From positions 19,402 through 83,401 of the forward strand of contig JAEUGX010000050.1 of the NCBI GenBank assembly GCA_016795545.1: a DNA stretch of 64,000 nt, in the 5' to 3' direction. Of this stretch, positions 17,329-24,655 are shown piece after piece (the first letter of the stretch is position 1; the number at the start of each line of letters is the position of its first letter). The position numbers and the translations under genes were made by a program. This DNA is from Opitutaceae bacterium. GTDB taxonomy: Bacteria > Verrucomicrobiota > Verrucomicrobiia > Opitutales > Opitutaceae. Under the pieces are notes generated by a model that made no database searches, had not been told where the DNA came from, and saw nothing but the letters and a program-made list of their open reading frames with translations.

Positions 17329-18777
17329 TCAGAGCAGCGGCGCCAGCAGCCGGGCGATCTCCTCGCCGATCGTCGGGAAGAGCCGGGGTTTCGACGGCGA
17401 CTCCGGCAGCGGCTTCGAGGCCGCGAAGACGTCCGTGATCCAGGCTCTCATGGCCTCGGCTTCCGGACGCGAGTAGGTGACCGCACCGACCTCGAAGTTG
17501 AGGAAAAGGCTGCGCAGGTCCATGTTCGCTGATCCGAAAAGGCCGGTCTCCCCGTCGATGAGCATCAGCTTGGCGTGGTTCATGCCGGACTGATAGAGCA
17601 GCACCTTGACCCCGGCGGCCTGGAGCGCCCGGAGGTAGTGGCGGCGGGCGAGGTCGGGAAGCAGGTGATTGGAGCGCGCGGGCACGACCAGGCGCACGTC
17701 GATGCCCGCGCGGGCCTGCACCTGCAGGGAGCGGAAGAGCACCTCGTCGGGAATGAAGTAGGGCGTCACGATCCAGATGCTGCGCTCGGCCTGCTGCACG
17801 AGCGACAGGATGCCCTCGTAGAGCGGATCGCCGCTGGCGTCGGGGCCGCTGGTCACGATCTGGATTTCGCTCTCGCCGGCCGGCAGCGGCACCCCCGGGG
17901 GGAGTTCCTTCTGCAGGTCGGACAGGCGCTGGCCGCTGGCGAAGGCCCAGTCGGTGAGAAAAATCTCGTTGAGGAGCGCGACGGCGGGCCCCTCGATCAC
18001 CGCACCGAGGTCGCGCCAGCGCCGCTTGAGCGGGGTGGGGCCCATGTATTCGAGCGCGAGGTTGCGTCCGCCGAGCGCCGCGACCCGGTGGTCGATGACC
18101 GCGATCTTGCGGTGGTTGCGGAGGTTGGCCGAGCCGCGGGTCTGGAGGGGCAGCACCGGCATGAACTTCACGACCTCGCCGCCGGCGCGCCGGATCGGAT
18201 CGCAGAACGAGCCGCTGCTCATGAAGCAGCCGAGCGAGTCGAGCAGCAGGCGGACCTTCACGCCCTCGCGGGCGCGTTGGGCCAGGAGCTTGACGACCTT
18301 GCGCCCCACCTGGTCGCGGCCGAGGATGAAGGTCATCAGATGGATGGTGTGATTCGCCTCGCGCAGGCCCCGTTCGAGGGCGGCGTAGGCGTCCTCGCCC
18401 GACGTCAGTAACTGGACGCGGTTGCCGGCCACCGGGGGACAGGACCCGTTCAGGGCGAATACCCGGGCCGCGAAGGTTTGGGCTGACGGTCCGGCGGGCA
18501 CTCCCGGCAGCACGGGACAAAGCCGGCCCTTCAGGCTGGCGAGCCGACGGATCTTGCGGCCGCCGAAGAGGAGGAAGAGCGGCACACCGAGGTACGGCAC
18601 GAAGGCGATGGCCAGGAGCCAGGCGAACGTGTTGCCCGGCTGCTTGCGTTCGCTCATCAGGCGCGCGATGGCGAAAAACGCCAGGAGGAAGCCCGCCACC
18701 GTCAGCAGGTGGGGCAGCAAGCCATTCTCGATCGGGTGCTCGATAAACCGATCATAGAATGCGCCGAGGGTCTCCAT
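17329..18777 (-). CDS. cls: Cardiolipin synthase (phospholipase D superfamily)
   Basis: Cls joins two phosphatidylglycerol molecules into cardiolipin at the inner membrane. The 482-residue protein has two N-terminal membrane segments (LLPHLLTVAGFLLAFFAIA and TFAWLLAIAFVPYLGVPLF), as in ClsA. It has two H-x-K-x4-D catalytic motifs: NHRKIAVIDH in the first half and NHAKLMLIDGETG in the second, the latter followed by GSANMDLRS. The ATG at 18777 is chosen. The frame stays open to 19047, but that extension would run antisense through tRNA-Tyr. Confidence 0.93.
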   Translation of the reverse strand: METLGAFYDRFIEHPIENGLLPHLLTVAGFLLAFFAIARLMSERKQPGNTFAWLLAIAFVPYLGVPLFLLFGGRKIRRLASLKGRLCPVLPGVPAGPSAQTFAARVFALNGSCPPVAGNRVQLLTSGEDAYAALERGLREANHTIHLMTFILGRDQVGRKVVKLLAQRAREGVKVRLLLDSLGCFMSSGSFCDPIRRAGGEVVKFMPVLPLQTRGSANLRNHRKIAVIDHRVAALGGRNLALEYMGPTPLKRRWRDLGAVIEGPAVALLNEIFLTDWAFASGQRLSDLQKELPPGVPLPAGESEIQIVTSGPDASGDPLYEGILSLVQQAERSIWIVTPYFIPDEVLFRSLQVQARAGIDVRLVVPARSNHLLPDLARRHYLRALQAAGVKVLLYQSGMNHAKLMLIDGETGLFGSANMDLRSLFLNFEVGAVTYSRPEAEAMRAWITDVFAASKPLPESPSKPRLFPTIGEEIARLLAPLL

Positions 18778-18959
18778 CGCTCCCGGTAAATGCGTGACGA
18801 AAGCGGGCTTGGCAAGCGGAGGCTGCCGCGATCCTGCGGGAGGCCGGCAAGCCCGGTCCGGCATCTCGATTTCCGGCCGTGCCGGCAGGGGTGAAACAGG
18901 AGAAAAAACCGCTTGGCAAAGCGGGCAAAGTACCCTTCCTTCGGCGCTCCTATTGTTTT

Positions 18960-19046
18960 GGTGGAATAGCGAAGTGGCCAAACGCGACTGACTGTAAATC
19001 AGTTGGACATCGTCCTTCGGTGGTTCGAATCCACCTTCCACCACCA
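18960..19046 (+). tRNA. tRNA-Tyr (anticodon GTA)
   Basis: Acceptor GGTGGAA pairs with TTCCACC. The anticodon loop is CTGTAAA with anticodon GTA between CTGA and TCAG. A long class II variable arm follows. The T arm is GGTGG / TTCGAAT / CCACC. CCA is encoded. The long variable arm is the bacterial tRNA-Tyr hallmark. Confidence 0.97.
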
Positions 19047-19065
19047 ATTTCCAGGTCTGGCCGGG

Positions 19066-19836
19066 TCATTTCCGCGCCACGATCAGGCGGACCGAGTACC
19101 GAACCAGCAGGGCGGCGATATCCGCGGGGGGTGGGGCGTCGGTCACGACGGCGTGGAGGCGGCGGGGATGCAAGGTGATGGCGGCGGCGCGGCGGCCGAA
19201 CTTGCTTGAGTCGAGCAGCAGGATGACCCGGTCAGAAATGGCCGCGAGCGCGCGCTTCACCTCGATCTCGAGAGGATTGGGGTCGGTGGGCCCCCGCTCG
19301 GCGTCGAAGGCCGTGGCGCTCAGGAAGCACAGGGTGGCGGCCTGGCTCCGGATGGACTTGAGAGCCTCCGGGCCGGTGACGTTGCCGGAGATCGGGCTGA
19401 CCCAGCCGCTGGCGATCCTGACCGGAAGCGCAGGGCGGAGCGTCCGCAGCCGCAGCGCGACGGGCAGGCTGTTGGTCAGGATCGAGACGCGTTCCGCTGG
19501 CAGATGTCCCACGAGCGTCGCCACCGTGGTCCCGCCTTCCATCGCCACCACGTCGCCCACGCGGATGAAGGTCCGGGCGGCGCAGGCGGCAATCCGCTCC
19601 TTGGCCGAGTTGGCGGCGGCGGCCTTCACCTCAAAATCGGGTTCGCCGGCGGCGCGACTGCTCATCTCGGCACCGCCGCGGACACGTCGCAGGAGCCCCT
19701 GTTCCTCCAGCAGCCGGAGGTCCCGCCAGACCGTCATCGGTGTTACCGCGAGCAGGCGCACAAGCTCGCGGCCGGCCACGCGGCCGCGGTCTCGCAAGCG
19801 GGTAAGGATACGTTGGTGGCGACTGGAGGCGTTCAT
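19066..19836 (-). CDS. DeoR/GlpR-family transcriptional regulator
   Basis: A 256-residue repressor-type protein. The N-terminal winged helix reads ILTRLRDRGRVAGRELVRLL then TPMTVWRDLRLLEEQGLLRR, matching the DeoR signature. The C-terminal ligand domain has VGDVVAMEGGTTVATLVGHL (the phosphate-loop-like GGTT) and VILLLDSSKFG, typical of sugar-phosphate-sensing DeoR proteins. It is divergent from the sugar kinase operon starting at 19920, so it most likely controls that operon and itself. TGTTA repeats in the shared gap are candidate operators. Confidence 0.93.
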   Translation of the reverse strand: MNASSRHQRILTRLRDRGRVAGRELVRLLAVTPMTVWRDLRLLEEQGLLRRVRGGAEMSSRAAGEPDFEVKAAAANSAKERIAACAARTFIRVGDVVAMEGGTTVATLVGHLPAERVSILTNSLPVALRLRTLRPALPVRIASGWVSPISGNVTGPEALKSIRSQAATLCFLSATAFDAERGPTDPNPLEIEVKRALAAISDRVILLLDSSKFGRRAAAITLHPRRLHAVVTDAPPPADIAALLVRYSVRLIVARK

Positions 19837-19841
19837 GCCGA

Positions 19842-19880
19842 TTGTTATGTTCTCCCGAATGATGTTAGAAAATGTTATTT
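19842..19880. promoter_or_regulatory. Candidate DeoR operator: repeated TGTTA elements
   Basis: In the 83-bp divergent gap, TTGTTAT (19842-19848), ATGTTAG (19862-19868) and ATGTTAT (19872-19878) share the core TGTTA on the same strand, about 10 or 20 bases apart. Such helical-phase direct repeats are a known operator style in DeoR-family systems. Confidence 0.4.
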
Positions 19881-19919
19881 TGCTCGTTTGCCAGCGGCCG
19901 CGCCGGAAATGTGCGGGCG

Positions 19920-20891
19920 ATGAAAGCCTACCTGGGCATCGACGGCGGTGGCAGCCACACGCACGCGATCTTGGTCAGCCCGAGGGGTCGGGTGCTGGGG
20001 CGGGGCGAGGCCGGGCCGTCGAACTACCACGGGGTCGGGCTGAAGGTCGCCGGCGCCAATCTGCGGAAGGCGGCCGAGCGGGCCTGGGCCGATGCGGGCC
20101 AGCCTTTTCAGGCGGCGGCGGCGGCATTCCTGGGGTGCGCCGGGGTGAAGGCGGAGCGCGATGCGGCGCGGGTGACCGCTGAGGCCGAGGGGGTGGGCTT
20201 GGCCCCGGCCGGGCAGGTGACCGTGGTCAACGACCTGCACAATGCCCTCGCGGGGGGGCTGGCCGGACAACCGGGTATCGCGCTCATCGCGGGCACGGGG
20301 ACCAATTGCCTCGGACGGGATGCGACCGGCGCGACCTGCATGTGCGGCGGGTGGGGCTGGCTGCTCGACGACGAGGGCGGAGGGTTCGGGCTGGCGGTCG
20401 CCGCGCTGCGCGCCGCTGTGCGCGGCGCGGACGGCCGGATCCCTCCGACGCGGCTGTTGCCGGCGGGGCTGGCCTTCTTCGGACTCACGCATCCCGATGA
20501 ACTGCTGGCACGACTCTATGTCGACGCCTGGACGCCGGACGAAGTGGCGGCCTTTGCTCCGGTGGTCATGCGGCTTGCGGAGGAGGGAGATGCCGCCGCG
20601 ATCGGCGTGCTGCGCAACGGGGCGGCGGCTCTTGCCGGACTGGTGGCCGGGGCCGCGAAGCCGCTGTCGTTTCCCGCCGGCCCGTCGGTGGTCGTGCTCG
20701 GCGGCTGCGCGCGGTCGGGCTCGCCGTATCAGCCGATGATCGAGGCCGCCATCCGCCGCCTGTGCCCCGAGGCCAGACTTGGCGCGCCGGCGCTCTCTCC
20801 CGTCCACGGCGCGGCCGTCAACTGCCTGCGTGCCGCGGGGTGCGATCCGCGACCCTTGCTGGATTTGCTGGCCGCCCATATCCCATGCTGA
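19920..20891 (+). CDS. BadF/BadG/BcrA/BcrD-family ATPase, probable N-acetylhexosamine-type sugar kinase
   Basis: A 323-residue ASKHA-fold protein. Phosphate-1 motif AYLGIDGGGSHTHAILV is at the N-terminus; VNDLHNALAGGL and the phosphate-2 ALIAGTGTNCLG motif follow, then GGWGWLLDDEGGGFGLA. This pattern is typical of bacterial and eukaryotic N-acetylglucosamine kinases in the BadF family. With the isomerases and lyase downstream it most likely phosphorylates a hexose or hexosamine. The ATG at 19920 is chosen; the upstream in-frame start lies in the operator region. The stop overlaps the next start by 7 bases. Confidence 0.85.
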   Translation: MKAYLGIDGGGSHTHAILVSPRGRVLGRGEAGPSNYHGVGLKVAGANLRKAAERAWADAGQPFQAAAAAFLGCAGVKAERDAARVTAEAEGVGLAPAGQVTVVNDLHNALAGGLAGQPGIALIAGTGTNCLGRDATGATCMCGGWGWLLDDEGGGFGLAVAALRAAVRGADGRIPPTRLLPAGLAFFGLTHPDELLARLYVDAWTPDEVAAFAPVVMRLAEEGDAAAIGVLRNGAAALAGLVAGAAKPLSFPAGPSVVVLGGCARSGSPYQPMIEAAIRRLCPEARLGAPALSPVHGAAVNCLRAAGCDPRPLLDLLAAHIPC

Positions 20892-21475
20892 ACCTGATTC
20901 ATCCCTCCGACCTGAGCGTGACCCATGGACTCGACTCCGCCCGGATCGGCACGAGGCCGCTGGTGCAGCGGCGTCTGGCCGATCTGCGCGGCTGCTTCGC
21001 GGACGTGCCGGCGTATGAGGCCGCCCTGGCGCGCGACAACCCGCTGATCTATGCGGTCACGGCCGTCGAGCCTGCCGCAGGCGACGGCCAGCTCCACTAT
21101 GGTCTGGGCGTGCTCTATCCCGGCCGGGTCGGCGACGAGTACCACCTGACCAAGGGGCATCACCATGCCCATCGCCCCGCCGCCGAAGTGTATGTCGGAC
21201 TGGCGGGCGCCGGCGCGATGCTGCTGGAAGACGAGGCGACGGGTGAAAGCCGGCTGGTTCCGCTGGCACGGAACACCGTCGTTTATGTGCCCGGCCATAC
21301 CGCGCATCGCACGATCAACACGGGTGCGGAGCCCCTGGTCTATCTGGGCATCTATCCGGCCAACGCGGGCCATGACTACGCGGTCGTTGGCCAGCGCAAC
21401 TTCCGTCAGGTTGTGGTCGATCGCGGCGGTCTCCCCACCTTGGTTGAAAGAGCGGTGCTTTCCCTCAGGCCATGA
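20885..21475 (+). CDS. Cupin-type glucose-6-phosphate isomerase
   Basis: A 196-residue protein of the cupin phosphoglucose isomerase family, best known from archaea and unrelated to the classical enzyme. It converts glucose-6-phosphate and fructose-6-phosphate with a bound metal. The metal-binding motif is visible as the HHHAHRPAAEVYVGLAG segment. Before it comes YHLTKGHHH, and the second cupin strand reads VVYVPGHTAHRTINTG. The ATG at 20885 lies inside the end of the kinase gene, which indicates translational coupling. Activity on mannose- or another sugar-6-phosphate is possible. Confidence 0.85.
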   Translation: MLNLIHPSDLSVTHGLDSARIGTRPLVQRRLADLRGCFADVPAYEAALARDNPLIYAVTAVEPAAGDGQLHYGLGVLYPGRVGDEYHLTKGHHHAHRPAAEVYVGLAGAGAMLLEDEATGESRLVPLARNTVVYVPGHTAHRTINTGAEPLVYLGIYPANAGHDYAVVGQRNFRQVVVDRGGLPTLVERAVLSLRP

Positions 21476-21867
21476 ACTACGTCGTCAAACCCATTCCCTC
21501 CGGCAAGCCGCCTGTCTCCCAGGTAGAGCGTCCCTGGGGGCATTTCCGGCAATATGCCTTCAACCAGGAGGTCACGGTTTCGTTGATGACGGTTCGCGCT
21601 GGCCAGCGTCTGTCACTGCAGGCGCACACGGGCCGGGCCGAGCTGTGGATCGTGCTCGACGACGGCGCGATCGTGCAGGTGGGCGAAAGCATCGCGACGC
21701 ACCGGGCGGGGGACGAGGTCTGGATTCCCGCAGGCGTTCGGCACCGGCTCAGCGGGCCGCCGTCGGGAGCGCCGGTGCGCGTGCTGGAGGTGGCGTTCGG
21801 AAACTGGCAGCAGGACGACATCGTGCGCTACGCGGACGATTTTCAGCGGCCGGAGCGGGGCGAATGA
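21472..21867 (+). CDS. Single-domain cupin of the mannose-6-phosphate isomerase (type II) family
   Basis: A 131-residue protein matching the isomerase domain otherwise found at the C-terminus of mannose-1-phosphate guanylyltransferase. Motifs are VERPWGHFRQY, LSLQAHTGRAELWIVLDDG (metal-binding His/Glu), DEVWIPAGVRHRLSG and the closing DDIVRYADDFQR. It probably interconverts fructose-6-phosphate and mannose-6-phosphate. The fused nucleotidyltransferase domain is absent. ATGA overlap with the preceding gene indicates the same operon. Having this and a class I isomerase next to each other is redundant, so one may act on a different sugar phosphate. Confidence 0.88.
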   Translation: MNYVVKPIPSGKPPVSQVERPWGHFRQYAFNQEVTVSLMTVRAGQRLSLQAHTGRAELWIVLDDGAIVQVGESIATHRAGDEVWIPAGVRHRLSGPPSGAPVRVLEVAFGNWQQDDIVRYADDFQRPERGE

Positions 21868-21871
21868 CGGC

Positions 21872-23659
21872 ATGAACGGGCGCGCCGCCAATTACGACAA
21901 GTTTCCCTGCATCGCGATGCCCGCGCCGCACGCGGAGCACTACTGGCAAGGCTGGCCGGCAGTCGGCCGAAGGTTGCGCGAGGCGGTGGCGGCCGGTGGC
22001 TGGAAGCAGGCCGTGGTGGCGGTGGAGTGCTACAGCGGGGTTTTTGCGGAAGAGGTGCGGGAGGGCCTGCGGGCGGCGATGCGTCCCGATCTGCTGCTGG
22101 ATTCGGCGCGGGCGTTGAAGCCGCCCGCGGAAGTCGACCAGTTGGTCGCGCCCTACCTCGGCGGCGACGATCCGGTGTTCGGCCGCTGGTGTGAGGAGCT
22201 CGAATTGGCTGACTTCTTCGACGCGGCCGGGGCCGCCGCGCTGCGTGGGGAACTGACCGGTCTGCCGGCCGGCGTCGCCGTCGTGATCGGACCGGGAGCC
22301 TCGTGGCTGGCGCCGGATGCGGATGTGCTCGTGTACGCCGATCTGCCGCGGTGGACGGGGCAATTGCGGCAGCGCCGGAACGAGGTGCCCAATCTCGGGG
22401 CGGAGAATCATGCGCTCAAGGCGGCGCTGAAATACAAGCGCGCCTACTTCATCGATTGGCGCGTGTGCGATCGGCACAAGCTCCGGACGATGGCGCAGTG
22501 GGACTTTCTGCTGGACACCGGTCGGCCGGGCGAGCCCCGGCTCATCACGGGCGAGGCCCATCGGGTAGCGTTGCGGACAGCGTCGCAACGGCCGTTTCGG
22601 GTGGTCCCGTTCTTCGACCCCGGTCCGTGGGGCGGGCAGTGGATGAAAGAGGTGTGCGACCTCGATCGCGCCGCCCCCAACTACGCCTGGTGCTTCGATT
22701 GCGTGCCCGAGGAGAATTCGCTGCTCCTCGGCTTCGCGGGCGGCCGGGTGGAGATCCCGGCGCTCAACGTGGTGCTCGGCGAACCCGCGCTGCTGTTGGG
22801 CGACGAGGTCTACCGCCGGTTTGGCGCCGAGTTTCCCATCCGCTTCGATCTGCTCGACACCATCGGCGGGGGCAACCTCAGTTTCCAGGTTCATCCCACG
22901 GTCGAGTACATGCGTGCGCATTTCGGCCTCCCGTACACGCAGGACGAAAGCTATTACATCCTGGACGCAGTCCCGGGCGGCTGCGTCTACCTCGGACGCC
23001 GCAACGGGTCCGCACCGGCGGAATTGATCGCCGCCCTGGAGGCGGCGCAGGCTGGCGGGGCGCCGTTCGACGACGCCCTGTTTGCCGGCCGGTTTCCTGC
23101 CCGCCGGCATGATCATTTCCTGATCCCGGCCGGGACACTGCATTGTTCGGGAGCCGGCACCATGGTGCTGGAGATTTCCGCCACGCCCTACCTCTTCACC
23201 TTCAAGCTCTGGGATTGGAACCGCCTGGGACTCGACGGTCAGCCCCGGCCGCTCAACCTGGCCCGGGGCCGCGAGGTCATCCAGTGGGAGCGGGACGAGG
23301 ACTATGCGCGCGCCCATTTGGTCAACCAGGTGACCGCTCTCGCCCGGGGCGACGGCTGGCGGGAGGAGCGCACGGGTCTGCACGCGTCCGGCTTCATCGA
23401 GTCCCGCCGGCATTGGTTCACTCATCCCGTGCCGCACCCGCGCACTGGAGGAGTGGAGGTGCTCAACTTGGTGGAAGGCGAGGCGGCCGTCGTCGAAAGC
23501 CCCACGGGGGCCTTCGCGCCCTTCGTGGTGCACTATGCGGAAACCTTCATCGTGCCGGCCGGCGCCGGCGACTATGTGATTCGCCCCGAGGTTCCGCTCG
23601 CGCCCTGTGCCACCGTGAAGGCCTTTGTGCGCCCAGGCGGGCCTATTCCGACTTCATGA
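21872..23659 (+). CDS. Class I mannose-6-phosphate isomerase with long N-terminal extension domain
   Basis: A 595-residue protein, compared with about 300-400 for simple class I enzymes. The C-terminal part has the zinc-binding features: GGNLSFQVHP, YTQDESYYIL, PAGTLHCSGAGTMVLE. It ends in a beta-rich module. The first ~220 residues form an extra domain (FPCIAMPAP, VVAVECYSGVF, KRAYFIDWRVCDRHK) that I recall as distantly related to uridine-kinase-like P-loop proteins, with no intact Walker A motif visible. The extension may be regulatory or may bind nucleotide. The gene is 4 bp from its neighbour on one side and overlaps the next by 4. Confidence 0.82.
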   Translation: MNGRAANYDKFPCIAMPAPHAEHYWQGWPAVGRRLREAVAAGGWKQAVVAVECYSGVFAEEVREGLRAAMRPDLLLDSARALKPPAEVDQLVAPYLGGDDPVFGRWCEELELADFFDAAGAAALRGELTGLPAGVAVVIGPGASWLAPDADVLVYADLPRWTGQLRQRRNEVPNLGAENHALKAALKYKRAYFIDWRVCDRHKLRTMAQWDFLLDTGRPGEPRLITGEAHRVALRTASQRPFRVVPFFDPGPWGGQWMKEVCDLDRAAPNYAWCFDCVPEENSLLLGFAGGRVEIPALNVVLGEPALLLGDEVYRRFGAEFPIRFDLLDTIGGGNLSFQVHPTVEYMRAHFGLPYTQDESYYILDAVPGGCVYLGRRNGSAPAELIAALEAAQAGGAPFDDALFAGRFPARRHDHFLIPAGTLHCSGAGTMVLEISATPYLFTFKLWDWNRLGLDGQPRPLNLARGREVIQWERDEDYARAHLVNQVTALARGDGWREERTGLHASGFIESRRHWFTHPVPHPRTGGVEVLNLVEGEAAVVESPTGAFAPFVVHYAETFIVPAGAGDYVIRPEVPLAPCATVKAFVRPGGPIPTS

Positions 23660-24579
23660 AAACCACGCCCCTCACCCCCGCGGAACTGTCGTCCTCAGTC
23701 ATGGCGGTTCCGCCGCTGGCCCGGACGGCCGACCTTGCTCTCAACCGCGATGCCAACCAGGCGATCGTCACTCATCTGGAGGCCGGCGGTGTGCGGATGC
23801 TGCTCTACGGCGGCAATGCGAATCTTTATCACGTCGCGGTGGAAGAATATCCCCGCCTGCTCGACATGCTAGAGTCGATCGCCGGCGCGGACACCTGCGT
23901 GATTCCATCCGTCGGCCCGGAGTACGGGCGGATGATGGACCAGGCGGCGCTCCTGCGGGGGCGGCGCTTTCCGACGGCCATGGTGCTGCCGGCGGTGGCG
24001 CCGATCACTGAAGCGGGCGTCGCGGCGGGCATCCGGCGATTCGCGGAGGCCTTCGGCCGGCCCGTTGTCGTGTACATCAAGTCAGATGGCTATCTGGCCC
24101 CGGCCTCGGTCGGGGCGCTGGTCCGGGACGGCCTCGTGAGCGCGATCAAGTACGCGATCGTCCGCCGTGATCCCCGCCACGATCCTTACCTGCGCGAACT
24201 GCTCCAGCAGGCGCCGGCCCGGATGGTGGTCAGCGGCATCGGCGAACGGCCGGCGATCGTGCATCGGCGCGACTTCGGACTGCAGGGCTTCACCTCCGGC
24301 GCGGTCTGCATCGGCCCGCGCGGGTCGATGCGGCTGCTGCACCTGCTCCAGCAGGGAGCGTGGGAGGAGGCCGAACGCGTGCGCGCGGCGTACCTGCCGC
24401 TCGAGGACTTGCGCGACGCGCTGAACCCGATCCGGGTGCTGCACGAGGCGGTGGCCCTGGCCGGCATCGCCGCCACCGGCCCGATCCTGCCCCTGCTCTC
24501 GAATCTGGAGCCGGAACACCACGAAGCGGTGCGGGCCGCCGCGACCGCCCTGCTGGCCCGCGACCGGGGCGCCGCCTGA
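23656..24579 (+). CDS. DapA/N-acetylneuraminate-lyase-superfamily aldolase
   Basis: A 307-residue class I (Schiff-base) aldolase of the dihydrodipicolinate synthase family. YGGNANLYHV occupies the place of the family's G-G-T/S-T-G-E loop. Y140 (VVVYIKSDGY) fits the catalytic tyrosine strand, and K165 (SAIKYAIVR) fits the Schiff-base lysine. Relatives cleave 2-keto-3-deoxy sugar acids or sialic acids, or make dihydrodipicolinate. Given the sugar kinase and isomerases upstream, a sugar-acid lyase or dehydratase role is more likely than lysine synthesis. The exact substrate is unknown. ATGA overlap with the isomerase gene. Confidence 0.8.
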   Translation: MKTTPLTPAELSSSVMAVPPLARTADLALNRDANQAIVTHLEAGGVRMLLYGGNANLYHVAVEEYPRLLDMLESIAGADTCVIPSVGPEYGRMMDQAALLRGRRFPTAMVLPAVAPITEAGVAAGIRRFAEAFGRPVVVYIKSDGYLAPASVGALVRDGLVSAIKYAIVRRDPRHDPYLRELLQQAPARMVVSGIGERPAIVHRRDFGLQGFTSGAVCIGPRGSMRLLHLLQQGAWEEAERVRAAYLPLEDLRDALNPIRVLHEAVALAGIAATGPILPLLSNLEPEHHEAVRAAATALLARDRGAA

Positions 24580-24588
24580 GCTGCGGGT

Positions 24589-24604
24589 GTCAACGGAGAG
24601 CGCA
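24589..24604 (+). promoter_or_regulatory. Shared 16-bp upstream motif, copy 1
   Basis: GTCAACGGAGAGCGCA, identical to copies at 28329 and 33638. It begins 9 bp after the lyase stop and ends 51 bp before the S9 peptidase ATG. A TTGC tetramer follows 9 bases downstream, as at copy 2. It is a probable regulator-binding site or conserved leader element. Confidence 0.6.
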
Positions 24605-24655
24605 GCGAGGGCCTTGCCGCTTCCGGAGTCCCCAGCAAGCTCCGGTTTTTTCGCC

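Noticed and set aside
14810..18520. 1,236-codon open frame on the minus strand across rpsA
   Set aside because: It lies antisense to the certain rpsA gene, and its composition (Asp/Leu/Val-rich, then Arg/Pro-rich) is that of a high-GC shadow frame.
18778..19047. N-terminal extension of cardiolipin synthase
   Set aside because: It would run antisense through tRNA-Tyr; the normal ClsA N-terminus begins at 18777.
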